From assembly GCF_026230105.1 (NCBI RefSeq), contig NC_079476.1, positions 37,996,559 through 38,060,558 of the forward strand: 64,000 nt of DNA, written 5' to 3'. Made by a program: the position numbers and the translations under genes. Source of the DNA: Diorhabda sublineata (lineage: Eukaryota > Arthropoda > Insecta > Coleoptera > Chrysomelidae). Under the pieces are notes generated by a model. It ran no database searches. It saw only the letters and a program-made list of their open reading frames with translations, and was not told the DNA's origin. This document shows positions 11,827 through 22,287 of the stretch, in pieces (position 1 is the first letter of the stretch; the number at the start of each line of letters is the position of its first letter).

Positions 11827-12185
11827 AATAAATTTAAATAAATCCAGAAATATCTATGATACATATACAGATTGTCCCAAAAAACTAAGATTAAGTATTA
11901 AAAATATCCTAAAATACCAGTGATGCGATCATTTTTGTGGGTGGTTTATAATTATACCTACAAATTTTCAATATCAAGTTATTTTTTGATAAACATCGAA
12001 ATATGTTGAAACGTCAAGTTTTTCTTTTTTTCTTTTTAAACCAAATGAAGCTCAAAATCGAGACGATTCGTCAAGAAAAAGTAAATAATTTCGTAATCGT
12101 GTATCTCTATTGGTAACACTGTAAATAAAAAGTTGTAGAATTGGAATTTAAATTGAAAAACCCGGTATTAGACTTACTATTTTAG

Positions 12186-12255
12186 AAAATGGAAAGCTGC
12201 TGTTGTAAAAGAAACAAAGATCATGACACGTCGTCGTATCCGAAACAAAATGCAT
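12186..12255 (+). CDS. ush: Candidate upstream coding exon of ush
   Basis: A 70-bp block is bounded by an acceptor (TTACTATTTTAG) and a perfect donor (GTAAGT). The frame starting at the ATG at 12189 is open throughout: MESCCCKRNKDHDTSSYPKQ, then Asn, Ala and one leftover base. The next secure ush exon (19033) needs exactly one base from its predecessor, so the join keeps frame (Cys codon TGT, then EVEDWHSD). It could be the first coding exon or an internal one, since the frame is also open back to the acceptor. The alternative frame reading MTRRRIRNKMH does not fit the phase. The evidence is splice signals and phase only; I do not recognise the peptide. Confidence 0.38.
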
Positions 12256-12445
12256 GTAAGTTCTCTATCGAACCTCAAAAGAAACCGGAATGAAAATAAA
12301 AAAATCGAAATAGGGAAACCGAACAAAAAGTATTTCCGTTGCAGAAAGCACTCACTCATATTCTCAATTCCGACATCTGCCCTCTGGAACTGGAAATCTT
12401 TTCCTCAGTCTCTCTTTCTCTTTTGCGGCGGGACCGATATCCACG

Positions 12446-12716
12446 TTATCTCGACCAAGAAACAGAACAGCAACGACGCAGAGCGTCTTTATCAGTGGCA
12501 GACTTCGCCGTCGAGACGCTTATCGCTCCAGACCAGCACTAGTGTATACATGTTATCTGGCAGCTCCACCACTATTAGAATATCTAAATATCCTTGGCTC
12601 TCGGGGATGGCGGACGCCCACGCGGGTGATCGGGGGCGGCCGAGGGCAGCCCCTTGCATCGCTACGATAGCATTGCCGCTACCACTTTATTTATATTCAT
12701 CAAAGCTGTTCTTATC
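12446..12716. promoter_or_regulatory. Cluster of GATA-type sites in a CpG-richer block
   Basis: Five TTATC cores lie at 12446, 12489, 12520, 12553 and 12712. Four match WGATAR on the minus strand and the one at 12520 is CGATAA. The surrounding 12390-12680 DNA is unusually GC/CpG-rich for this window. The block follows a candidate ush exon. Ush proteins are GATA cofactors, so autoregulatory control is plausible, but this is inference from motif density alone. Confidence 0.3.
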
Positions 12717-13274
12717 AGTTATGAACAGAAATATCGCAAGGCGAACATGCGGCCAAAACTCTCTAAAACTTATTATATAATACTGCGAGTATATCGGTTC
12801 CAGATTTTGAGATTTCCTTATTTTACAATAACTTATCGAATTATTGTTTATCGTACATTTTGGTATTATGGGTAATAAAATTTCGGGTATTTTATCTAAT
12901 TAATTCCATAGACGATACGAATTTCCAAATTCGATCTTGTACGTACCCATAAAAATATTCGATAAAATTATTAATAAGCCAATAAAAATATACTAACAAT
13001 CTGTTAGATTGAAAGTAATAAGTAATTACTTTGATAGATTAGTTTGATTCACCTTGTATGTTTAAATGTAGAATGTAATAGTGATTTATGCAACAAGTGA
13101 GTAAAGTAATACTTTTTTTCACGATTCACAATACCTACGAGTGGAAAAAAGTTACTTTACTCACAGACAATTCGTTGGTTTTCTAACGCAACCTCGTAAC
13201 TCGATTTTGGGATTTAAACTGAAAATTAATCGGCAAATATCGTATCGCATCGAACTGTAAAGTTATAAATAAAA

Positions 13275-13586
13275 ATGTTTAAGTTATCCTTTGATAACAA
13301 ATGGGAGGATCTTCTACAACGTTTGAACAAGAAAATTTCTGTCAATACTGAAATGAAGGATTTATATTCCATAGAAATCCCGTTACCTAAGCAAAAATAC
13401 ATGGACTTATCATCTCTCAAACAATTAATACCTAAGTCTATCACGCTTTTTATCTTATATATTAAAAAAATTGATGATTTCCATTCCGAGTCCGTTCAGG
13501 CGTTTTACCCAACCGATTTGATTAATTTTTTTTCAATGAAAGGTATTGATGCACAGATCAGCCATCAACCATCGGATTTCATCTAA
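13275..13586 (+). CDS. Orphan 103-residue open frame
   Basis: An ATG in a good context (ATAAAAATG) opens 103 codons ending in TAA. The peptide (MFKLSFDNKWEDLLQRLNKK at the start, later LPKQKYMDLSSLKQLIPKS and YPTDLINFFS) has a protein-like composition with mixed charged and hydrophobic residues and is not low complexity. I recognise no family. It could be a small intronic gene, an exon, or part of a transposon ORF; a transposase remnant lies 100 bp further on. Real coding status is uncertain. Confidence 0.25.
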   Translation: MFKLSFDNKWEDLLQRLNKKISVNTEMKDLYSIEIPLPKQKYMDLSSLKQLIPKSITLFILYIKKIDDFHSESVQAFYPTDLINFFSMKGIDAQISHQPSDFI

Positions 13587-13679
13587 TTTTCACCATTCTC
13601 AAGTTATACTCAAATGCGATTTCCACCTGTACATTACTTATGGGAGTTTTTCATATACACACGTTCTATCCTCAATATC

Positions 13680-13871
13680 TCAAGTTCTATTCAAGAGACT
13701 TCGTTTTGGTTTCTCGAACATCCTGATCCATTTCCTAATGCTATCGTCACTGGGCGTGGCGTGGCGTGTACGATATTCCGCACGATACAGACGTAGAGCA
13801 GTCATTATTGAATCACCGTTACGATAATACGTTAGAAAACCATAGAATTTTGGACGACCTTCTTGTAGCAA
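13680..13871 (-). mobile_element. Transposase N-terminal helix-turn-helix fragment
   Basis: The minus strand reads FLTYYRNGDSIMTALRLYRA, then ATPSDDSIRKWIRMFEK. This is the N-terminal DNA-binding part found in mariner-related insect elements (x-Y-R-x-x-x-S-x-x-x-A-x-R-x-Y-x-x-x-Y, then P-S-x-x-x-I-R-x-W-x-x-x-F-E). The catalytic part is not present nearby. Confidence 0.55.
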
Positions 13872-13989
13872 AGTCCGACCACGAGTGAATACGGAAAACC
13901 AGCGAAACTCGGTCGCTCGAGATGGTGCTTTATCACCAAAATTCGAAGCGAGTTGATCGGTACACTGCCGTTAGTTTAATCCATGTCGA

Positions 13990-16900
13990 AAGTCATAGAA
14001 AAACATCGCACGAAAATGTTCTATTTTTTTGACCGGGACGAAAGTTTCAAATATCTCTAATAGCACTCGTATGACAATATGTTTTGAGTACGTTCACCAT
14101 TAAAAATGTCAACTTTGACAATGTCAGATTTGACATGTTCACATCAGTGTTGCCATATCTCAAAACTTAAGTAGCATCCCTCGTATTACCGCAATAATAT
14201 TAATAGAAGAACCCACCACTTTTCAAAAGGTTCTCCAGACCATTTTTGTAGGTAGGTAGTGAATTATATATTGGCCTTAATTTATAAGTAGAAATTTTCG
14301 TTATTATTTCTTTATTTTGCTTGAGTTTTCAAGCGTTATGTGTAGTTACGAAAATGGTAAGTCATACGCGTCGCAATTGGAAAATTTCTATTTTGATAAA
14401 GCGTCAATTTTCTACCTGTTTTGATAAATAATTTTCAATCAGAAAAGATCTAATATCGAGACAATTCAGCTACAAACCTTATAAAATGGTCTAAGAAATA
14501 AGAAAGAAATCAAATTCACAAGCCTCAAAAATCAATATTCAAATTGACTAGTGACACAAATATGGAGTCTATTGATTCTGGTTGCTGTTTACATTGTTAT
14601 GAATTTTTATTGGTTATATTATGATGATATTGATTTTTCAAAAACTAATTGAGAATAACTTTTCTGCGTTAGACAAGTTTTCAAGTAATTGGTCTCTCAT
14701 TGATTATGTTTAGCTTGGTTTCGTCAGTTGGGTCACGGATAATCTGCCACCTTTTTCTCAGTTTCTATTTGTTATCATAGATTTAATGTAGGAAGGGTGA
14801 AATCCTGGTTCTGTTATTTAATGATTAATTTCACTGGAAGCTACCATTGCAGCTTGTTGAAGGTTTGTGGTTAGATGTACGACAACTTCTTAGATGTTTT
14901 GTCCAGATTTTAGAGGTGGTTTCAAGTTTACTGCGTTCCGTAATTTGTCCTCAATAAAAATCCGTTTAGTTCTGTTGTTAGTCAAATTTCGAAGTATGGC
15001 ATACTTGTGTACTAAGTAGTATAATGATTAGATATCTAATGATACCTGTACTTTTAAATAGTTTGCAGGGATTCCTTTGATGACACAAAAATCATCCAGT
15101 ATTTGCATGCTTTCTAGTAGTTCTCTGTTCAATTATGTTATTATTCTGGAGCCCCATTGAAGGAGTGTTGCGATGATGCGGTGAAATACGTTGAAAATCG
15201 TTCTTCTTTAGACTAAGGACAATAAACGGCAGATTCAATTAGATTACATCGCCAGTCGGATATTTCATGGTATTTTATAGTATTTTCGATCATTATGGCC
15301 CTTGTAAGGGTATGTTGGGTTACGTAAATTGAGTAATTTGCTGATTTTTGTTTGTCGTGTATGCTTTAGATATTAACATTACATCTAAGTTATTTTCTGT
15401 GTTGAATATTTTGACTTCTAGATTCTGTTTAGTTAAACATATACATACACAATTACAAATACTACTATTATTGTTAATAATAATGGTTACTAATCTTTCT
15501 CTAGTAAGTATTTAGAAACAAGCTTCTGATAAGACTTTGAAGAAGTCTTAATGATATTTTTCGACGATAAGCAATAAAATACGTGCCAGAATTCACGAGT
15601 TACGATCAGAGGAGAGTAGAGGAATTAAACAGCGAACAGGTTGTTATAAATGCATCGTTGATAAGGACTAGATGTACACGGATCGGGCATGTCGAAACCT
15701 TACTTTAATGAAGCAGTCTATCAGTGGACGTCCTACGCTGATTCTTCATGGTAACCACATCCTCCGCACAAAATGTATACGCGTTCTTCTTCTTTTTTTT
15801 CTTTGTAGATGTAGATACGACTGATTTGTTAGCTTAAGTGAAGAATATCTAGATATTTCGACAACGGACTATTGTGTTTTATACTATTGAACTTTGACAA
15901 ACTTTTCGTAAATATGTAATTTTCCACATAAAATTCTGTGTCTGGGGATTGGTAGAGCGAAAGTTGTAAAAAATAAAAAGTACTTTTTTTAGAGTCCAGC
16001 CCTGCTTGATTAAAACAGAGTTGATTGATTTGATATGCCATCTGAAACATGTCGAAATTTTTGTTTTCGACTATTTACTTTTACTAAGTAAATATACTGG
16101 GTGTCTCGCGAAATTACCAACACAGACCAGAGAGGTATAAGGGAACCCAAAATATGACAATTGGAGGCAATTTACCTCTATACCATTCCTGAGAAGTTCA
16201 CGGAGCCTCAAAGTAGTGCCCAAAATTTCGAAAAATATTAATTTCTTTGTAATCCTTCAACATAAAAATACAAAATTTGATACACTGTATAAGATTGTAA
16301 AGGGAATTAAATAATGGCAAGTAGAAGGCAATCGAACCTTCCTGGAGGGTTAATTAGGGGTTCCAAAACGAATTTTTATCGTACCCTTTATAAAACGGCT
16401 TCTTATACTTTGAAGACGTAGTGGTCATCTTCTCATCTTTTCCTTAGATCAAAAAATTTGCGCCACTCATCTCTGTTACTGTCAAGAAGAATCATATTGA
16501 CCCAAAACAAACTAAGACCTTATGAAAATTCTCTGATTAATTTCTGTATGCCTTGATACATTACAAGGCAAGACTTTCAAGGTTTGTGTCCACTCTACTC
16601 AGTGAGAGAATCTTTGATACTCAACAAAAACTAGTGTGGAAGAAGCTACACCAAAGCAACTAATACATTCGACGAATGGATTGAAAAGTGGAGAACAAAA
16701 CACATAAAACAAAACGAACAAATCAAACGAAGAATTCTCAGTAAAGGGAATGGAACTACCATATGGAAACGCAGGTTGCTCTCGTCAATCCATGTGAAAA
16801 ACTAAGATCGTCTGAGGGATATCTTAGTTTATGATTACTGAACTGGTTACTTTAATTGAGCAGATATCACTAAATCCAAATTTTTTCTCATGTTACAGTA

Positions 16901-17338
16901 TATTTAATAAATAATGAATCGAAATGCAAATATGCATAGGGACCTCATCAAAGCAACAGTTAAGACAGGATAGATGCATCGAGATGCTTTAGCTACTCGA
17001 TAAAAACCACCCAAACGGAAAACTGAAAAAGACGAAACCTTCAGAGGTGGTGTAAATACTGAGTAAAAGCGTAAAGGTTTAATGATGAATAAAAGTTCAC
17101 AGATAAGAACTGAGTCTTAACTTAGTTTTAAGGATATAGATTTATTTAGACTGAAATAAAATTGCTGGTTAGTCTGTTTCGATCAGATGTAATATAAAAA
17201 AACTGAATAGTGCAAAGCGATGATATCGTACGAATCCAGAAGATTCCTGGCATGTTGATGAAAAATTAAGATCGTCATGGGGACATCTAATACATAATAA
17301 GGATTTGTACGTTATTTCATGGACGTTCAATTAACTTT
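13990..17338. other. Long stretch without host genes; scattered repeat traces
   Basis: No coding frame with a known motif is visible. Traces of repeats include a segment from 16093 beginning CTGGGTGTCTCGCGAAATT, a style typical of insect transposon ends. Two short related segments occur at about 16800 and 17262 (AAGATCGTC followed by GGGATATC or GGGACATC). I read this as intronic or upstream DNA of ush. Confidence 0.35.
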
Positions 17339-17384
17339 TCAAATAATTTTAAAAATATTGTTTATAATTTTTTCTTGATTATTA

Positions 17385-17720
17385 TGGCCGCCGCGCCGTT
17401 GACTCTTCAAGTGCAAAATTCCCGTTAGCCGATTGCATAAATATGAAAATGTTGAGAATATATTCGCGGAAGGTTTAACTAGAAACACGTTACGTGTAAC
17501 TAAGTCCGGGGAGTTTATCGACGAAGGTGCCGCGACGTAAACGTGTATGGAATGCCTGAGTTTCCGACACTCGTAACAATAATATGAATACTCGTATATA
17601 TAATCAAACATTCTTGGTGTATACTTTAGTGAAGAGTTGGGTAATTGGCATTCTCGAAACTTGCCACAGTCTCGACCAACCGACGTGGATCGTACTCGTT
17701 ATCTTAGACTGAACGGCGAC
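17385..17720. other. GC/CpG-richer unique-looking block 5' of the ush exon
   Basis: The block contains many CpGs (CCGCCGCGCCG near 17391, GCCGCGACG near 17530) in an otherwise AT-rich region and shows no transposon motif. Minus-strand frames of 90 and 65 codons cross it but resemble nothing. It may be a conserved non-coding element or an unrecognised exon; that is a guess from composition. Confidence 0.2.
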
Positions 17721-18049
17721 TATTTGATAAATGCAAATCAGTTTTTGGAATTTACTCGCCATGTAGATCTGAGAATTAACTAAAAAGTTTATATTTGCCA
17801 TTTAATTACAAAATACTAAAAGTGTGAATTTGTGCGGATTCCGTTATTGAAATATACACTCGTCAGCAACAAAATAGATTCAAGACGTACGCTCGTGGAC
17901 AAAAATCTCTAACAAAAAAACTGATTTCAACATCTAAAGTTTTAGCTTTATAATGAATGATCTATGTTGTTATTTAGTTATTTTTTTGGTAAAGAAAAAA
18001 AAACAAACAAAAAGTTATAATTAACAGTAAATACAAGCTTGAACTCGTC

Positions 18050-18800
18050 ATAACCTATCAATATTTAGTGTTGTCACAGCTTTTTCATTGAACAAATAAC
18101 TTTTTCTACTCGATCTTGTTCGATGTTATCCCATTCTTCAATGAGCGCCGTTTCGAGACCCGTTGTTGTGGCTGGTGGATGATTTCTAGCCCGAACTTTT
18201 CTCTTAAGTTAATCCCATAAATACTTGATAGGATTTAAGTCCGGGATACGCATTGGTTAATCCATAGCGGCATCGAGATCCTATAAATATTGCCGTACGG
18301 AACCTGCAATATGTCGACGGGCATTGTCCTCCTTTAGGATGAATCCCCCAAAATTTCTTTTATGGTATCGGTTTGCCGCTAAACCCCCCTCTCCACCTCA
18401 AGTTTCAATAAAAACTAACTCGATTTTTGTTTGCATTGAAATGATCATCCAGGAATCTCCTCCAAAAGTCACGTTTTCTTTTATACAACACTGCGCGGTA
18501 GACTCATCCTCTTCTATAGCTACCAAGCAGACATGCCCTGTTGTGGTCAAAGAAGAGAAACGGAGTCCCATTGTTCGTCAGTACAATTAACGTGTTCTAT
18601 GGCAAATCGTAAACCAGCTGCTCCTCGGTGAGCTGGGGTTAATTTGGGGTCGGTACCTGACCTTTACGACTCAAGTTTAGTTGCCTTAAGTCTTCTTATG
18701 ACTATCTAGCCACTCACAACTTCTTTGACTGTATTAATCCATTCTGAGATATGGCCGACGATCGTTCTTAGTTGCCCACCCGGTACATCGAAGCACCTCC
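18050..18800 (-). mobile_element. Tc1-like transposase remnant close to the ush exon
   Basis: The minus strand, with stops and shifts, reads RFSSLTTTGHVCLVAIEEDE (region of the first catalytic Asp), NVTFGGDSWMIIS, FILKEDNARRHIAGSVRQYL (second Asp) and RIPDLNPIKYLWD (in place of the catalytic N-P-I-E), ending LETALIEEWDNIEQDRVEK. That is a DD34E Tc1 transposase in which the final Glu appears as Lys. A terminal-repeat-like sequence, TACACTCGTCAGCAACAAAA, lies at about 17861. The copy is dead and sits 230 bp upstream of the ush acceptor, so it is part of the intron. Confidence 0.8.
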
Positions 18801-19032
18801 ATAATTTTTGGATTCTAGAATGTGATCGAATAAGAATTTAGGGTCACAAATGAAAAACAGTGACTCAATACCGAAATTATATCTTTAATTTCTTTCATTG
18901 TTTCCTTAATTATCTGTAACCACTTCAGATGTTCTAGCAATACATCTTAAATTTATCTGTAGTACCTTTTTGGTTACATCAGCTTAAATTCTGGATTCTA
19001 GATCTCGAACTGATTAATATATATTGTTTCAG

Positions 19033-21119
19033 GTGAAGTTGAGGATTGGCACAGCGATCCGGCCGAAAATGCTACTTCTACCAATCCATCTTCAAAATCG
19101 CCCTCATCTAAAACTTCAACCACCGAAGAAACGATCGACGAGAATGCAATAAAACACGAACCGGATGAGAAAACTCCCCGTATTCGTTTAAAAGCAAATT
19201 TAGCGACAGATCCGGCTCTGCAAACTCAACCGTTAACTTTAACGAACCCAAAAATAGAATCTGATTTCTCCAGTAGTTATTTGACGGTACTTCAACCGGC
19301 CATTCAAAGTGCATTAGCGTCAAGAAGATTTTTTCTTCCGAATATCATACCGGAAACGCAAGTCGAAGAATCTAGACCGTCTACCGTTCCCATATTCCAA
19401 TGTTCTCCTTGCGGGATAAGATTCTCATCATTAAGTACTCTAGAAGCACACCAAACTTACTATTGTTCTCATCGAACTAAGAATGTAACGGACGACGATT
19501 CCAAATCAGTTACCGATCCGAACGGAAACCAATCAGATGCCGATTTATCAGAACCGCCTACTAAAAACATCCGTAGCGGTAAACAATACACATGTACTCA
19601 TTGTTCGTATAGTGCCGATAAAAAAGTTAGTTTGAACCGTCATATGAGAATGCACACTGTATCTCCTAGTCCTAGTCCGTTAAATATCGTAACTACGCCG
19701 AATGGAGAAAGTAGCGGTGTTAGTAATACGGATAGATACTGCGCAGAATGCGACATAAAGTTCAGCTCTCAAAAAACATATCGTGCCCACAAGATGCATT
19801 ACTGCAACTCGAGGCATACAATTAAACCTTCAACAACTGCTACGACAACAACAAAGGCATCTTCTAGTACATCAGGATCGTCACCTACGTCTCCCGTCGA
19901 TTCTAGACCGTGCAGATCACCATCGTCCCCTTCTTCGCAACAACCGTTTTTAGCTTTACCTACAAACCCCATTATAATTGTGCCATATTCCCTATTTAGA
20001 AGTGCTAGTGTATTTCCAGCTTTGTCCGTACCATCAGGACTACCAAATCCGGATACTCCTTGTTTTCTTCTTCCAAACGGAACTCTACAACCTATGACGA
20101 GCGCTCTAGCCAACCAACAGCAATCAACTGACGCTAAATCCAAAGATCCTCCCGTTAAAGAGCTTCCTTCTTCGGCACCATTAGATTTAAGTATTCGAAA
20201 ATCTCCAGACAATAACGATCTGATCGTAGATTTTAGTGAGGAACAGGATAGAATCACTCCAATTCAATCTGTCAGTCCGGAAAAAAGTAAATCGATACAA
20301 TCTTCACAAAACTCACCACCAACGACTCCAGTATCTCGTTGTGACTCCTCACCTTCGCCTAAAGTTAAAGATGACGCTTCCAGAAGTGGTAGTCCGAAGA
20401 GATTAAGATCTGTTTTGAAACCAACACAAGAAAAATCGAGGACAAGTCCCGAAACGAACAATTTTCAGTCGTTCGAAGGGAATCCTTCTTTGCATCCATT
20501 ATTGATGAGAGGATCTCTGCAGCTACTCGCTCCCGACGTACAAATGAGACTAGAACCTCCAGTCATGCCTCAAGTTTTAGTGAAACAAGGTGTGTCAAAG
20601 TGTAAAGACTGTAATATAGTGTTTTGCAAACTCGAAAATTATGTTGTACATAAAAAACATTATTGCTCCGCTCGAAATCAAGACGAAAACTCTTCAAAGT
20701 TTTCCGGTAGTCCTCCGGTTAGTCCAGGCAGCTTGGAGGCAACTAGCCCGGCAGGACAATATCAGCAATTGATTTGTTTAGCTTGCGGAATCAAATTCAC
20801 GTCGTTAGATAATCTCAATGCTCATCAAGCATATTACTGTCTTAAAAGGGGAGAAGTGGAAATTCGTAAATGCGGAAAATGTAAAGGATTAGCGGAACCT
20901 GGACATCAGTGTATCCCTCACGGGGTTAATTTATCGGGATGGAAATGTCCCTGTTGCGACGTCATCAGTCCTACAGCAAGTGCAGCTCAAAGACATATGG
21001 AATCTCATACAGGAGTGAAGGCTTACAGATGTACTATATGTCGGTATAAAGGAAATACTTTGAGGGGGATGAGGACACATATTCGGATGCATTTTGATAA
21101 GAGATCTTCTGATTTACAG
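19033..21119 (+). CDS. ush: ush large exon: zinc fingers 1-7 and CtBP motif
   Basis: The acceptor is ATATTGTTTCAG at 19032; the exon opens with two bases of a split codon and then EVEDWHSDPAEN. It ends at CAG before GTAAAA with phase 0 (HFDKRSSDLQ). A Ser/Thr/Pro-rich linker separates fingers 3 and 4. The acidic N-terminal stretch contains the IKHE site near 19150. Confidence 0.93.
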
Positions 21120-22287
21120 GTAAAATATATACTTAAGTTTTCGTATTAAATTTCATTGTTTGCTCTCCGACGAAACATGGACAAATAGATCAAAGGTAGA
21201 TGAATTCTACTGGCGCGCTTCAATAAAAATGAAAAATGTTGAGAGGTCAAATTGGACTGTCCTTGAATTTTAAGTATTGTATCTAGCTTGAGTCGCGATA
21301 TGAAGGCGCGCGTTATCCTGGAGAAGATGGTTAGAGGATCAGATGGAGTCTTACTGATGGAAAAATCTAGGACTGAAACAATTCGAAAGATTTATAATCA
21401 TTTCAGGTAGAGACCAGCCATATAGCAGAAAGGAGTCAACGTATTTTGGAGATAGAACAATGAGATGCAGGTTCATCCATAAAATACCTGTGGAGGTCCA
21501 AAACCACCCTCGAAATCATCTACAAATACAACAAAATCGAAAATTATCAATCGAATATACTCACATTTCATATTACAAGTATTTAGATTCAGACAAATTG
21601 TATTATAACCGCGTCATACTAACTGATGATACAATCGATTCAATAGCTCTTAATCAGTTTTTTACTTGGTTCCAGGAAGAGAAGTACATCTCCTATATCC
21701 TCGAAGACGAAGGTTCGAATACTGTAGAAGTGAACGTAACATCTGCCGAATCTTCCGAAGAAAAAGTGTCTTCTCCTATCGCAGAATCTAACGTTTCAGA
21801 AAACCTACACTACTGTCTCCATTGCTCATACAATTCCACTTACAAAGCCAACGTAATCAGACATATGAGATTAGTCCATGACGCTCTTATAACTGAAGAA
21901 ACATCGGTAAACGGTCTGTCAGATAAACACAAATCCATGCCAGTACTGGACGACGAAGAGGAAGAAATCTTAGTGAAAAAGGAAGCTATAGAACCAGAAG
22001 TAATAATAGCCCAAAGTGATGAGCCTCTGATAAAAGAAGAAGCGGCTATAAAAAATGTAAAAAGTAAATCGAATGACGAAGAGGATCATGTCCAGGAAGC
22101 GGCTAGGTCGGGTGCTAGATATTGTAAATCATGTGACATTTATTTTAATTATTATTCGACGTTCGTGGCGCACAAAAAGTTTTACTGTTCGAGTCACGCA
22201 GGTGAAATATCAAACGCAGCTTCGAATAATATAAACAACAATAATAACACTTCGGCAAGTCGTACTGCCGAAGCATCTGTGCTTTAA
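19033..22287 (+). CDS. ush: u-shaped / Friend-of-GATA (FOG) zinc-finger cofactor, 3' two exons
   Basis: FOG proteins bind the N-terminal zinc finger of GATA factors in the nucleus and switch target genes, usually towards repression; in flies Ush partners Pannier and Serpent. Two exons, 19033-21119 and 21676-22287, join in phase and end at TAA 22285-22287. They encode 695 plus 203 codons with nine fingers: C2HC (19401-19466), C2H2 (19593), C2HC (19740-19805), C2HC (20601-20666), C2HC (20775-20840), C2H2 (20946-21008), C2H2 (21030-21092), C2H2 (21814-21879) and C2HC (22123-22188). The C2HC fingers (consensus C-x2-C-x12-H-x4-C) are the FOG hallmark. PLDLS at 20178-20192 is a CtBP-binding motif. 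Sumoylation-type sites IKHE, VKKE and IKEE are present. Exon 1 begins mid-codon, so the N-terminus lies upstream, possibly at 12186-12255. No disabling change is seen. Confidence 0.95.
21120..21675 (+). other. ush intron
   Basis: This 556-bp intron runs from GTAAAA to TTACTTGGTTCCAG. The frame before 21676 is open back to 21460, but phase, the acceptor and the FOG-like junction (SSDLQ then EEKYISYIL) favour splicing. No other feature is seen. Confidence 0.85.
21676..22287 (+). CDS. ush: ush terminal exon: zinc fingers 8 and 9
   Basis: The exon starts EEKYISYILEDEG and carries a C2H2 finger (CLHCSYNSTYKANVIRHMR), an acidic linker with VKKE and IKEE sumoylation-type sites, and the last C2HC finger (CKSCDIYFNYYSTFVAHKKF). 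It ends with an Asn-rich tail and TAA. The short tail after the final finger fits the family. Confidence 0.93.
   Translation, partial: EEKYISYILEDEGSNTVEVNVTSAESSEEKVSSPIAESNVSENLHYCLHCSYNSTYKANVIRHMRLVHDALITEETSVNGLSDKHKSMPVLDDEEEEILVKKEAIEPEVIIAQSDEPLIKEEAAIKNVKSKSNDEEDHVQEAARSGARYCKSCDIYFNYYSTFVAHKKFYCSSHAGEISNAASNNINNNNNTSASRTAEASVL

Noticed and set aside
12223..12780. 185-codon plus-strand frame
   Set aside because: It runs through a consensus donor at 12256 and the GATA-rich block, its composition is patchy and it matches nothing; splicing at 12255 explains the start better.
19799..20461. Minus-strand frames of 152 and 65 codons opposite ush
   Set aside because: They are the antisense of Ser/Pro-rich ush coding sequence and carry no motif.
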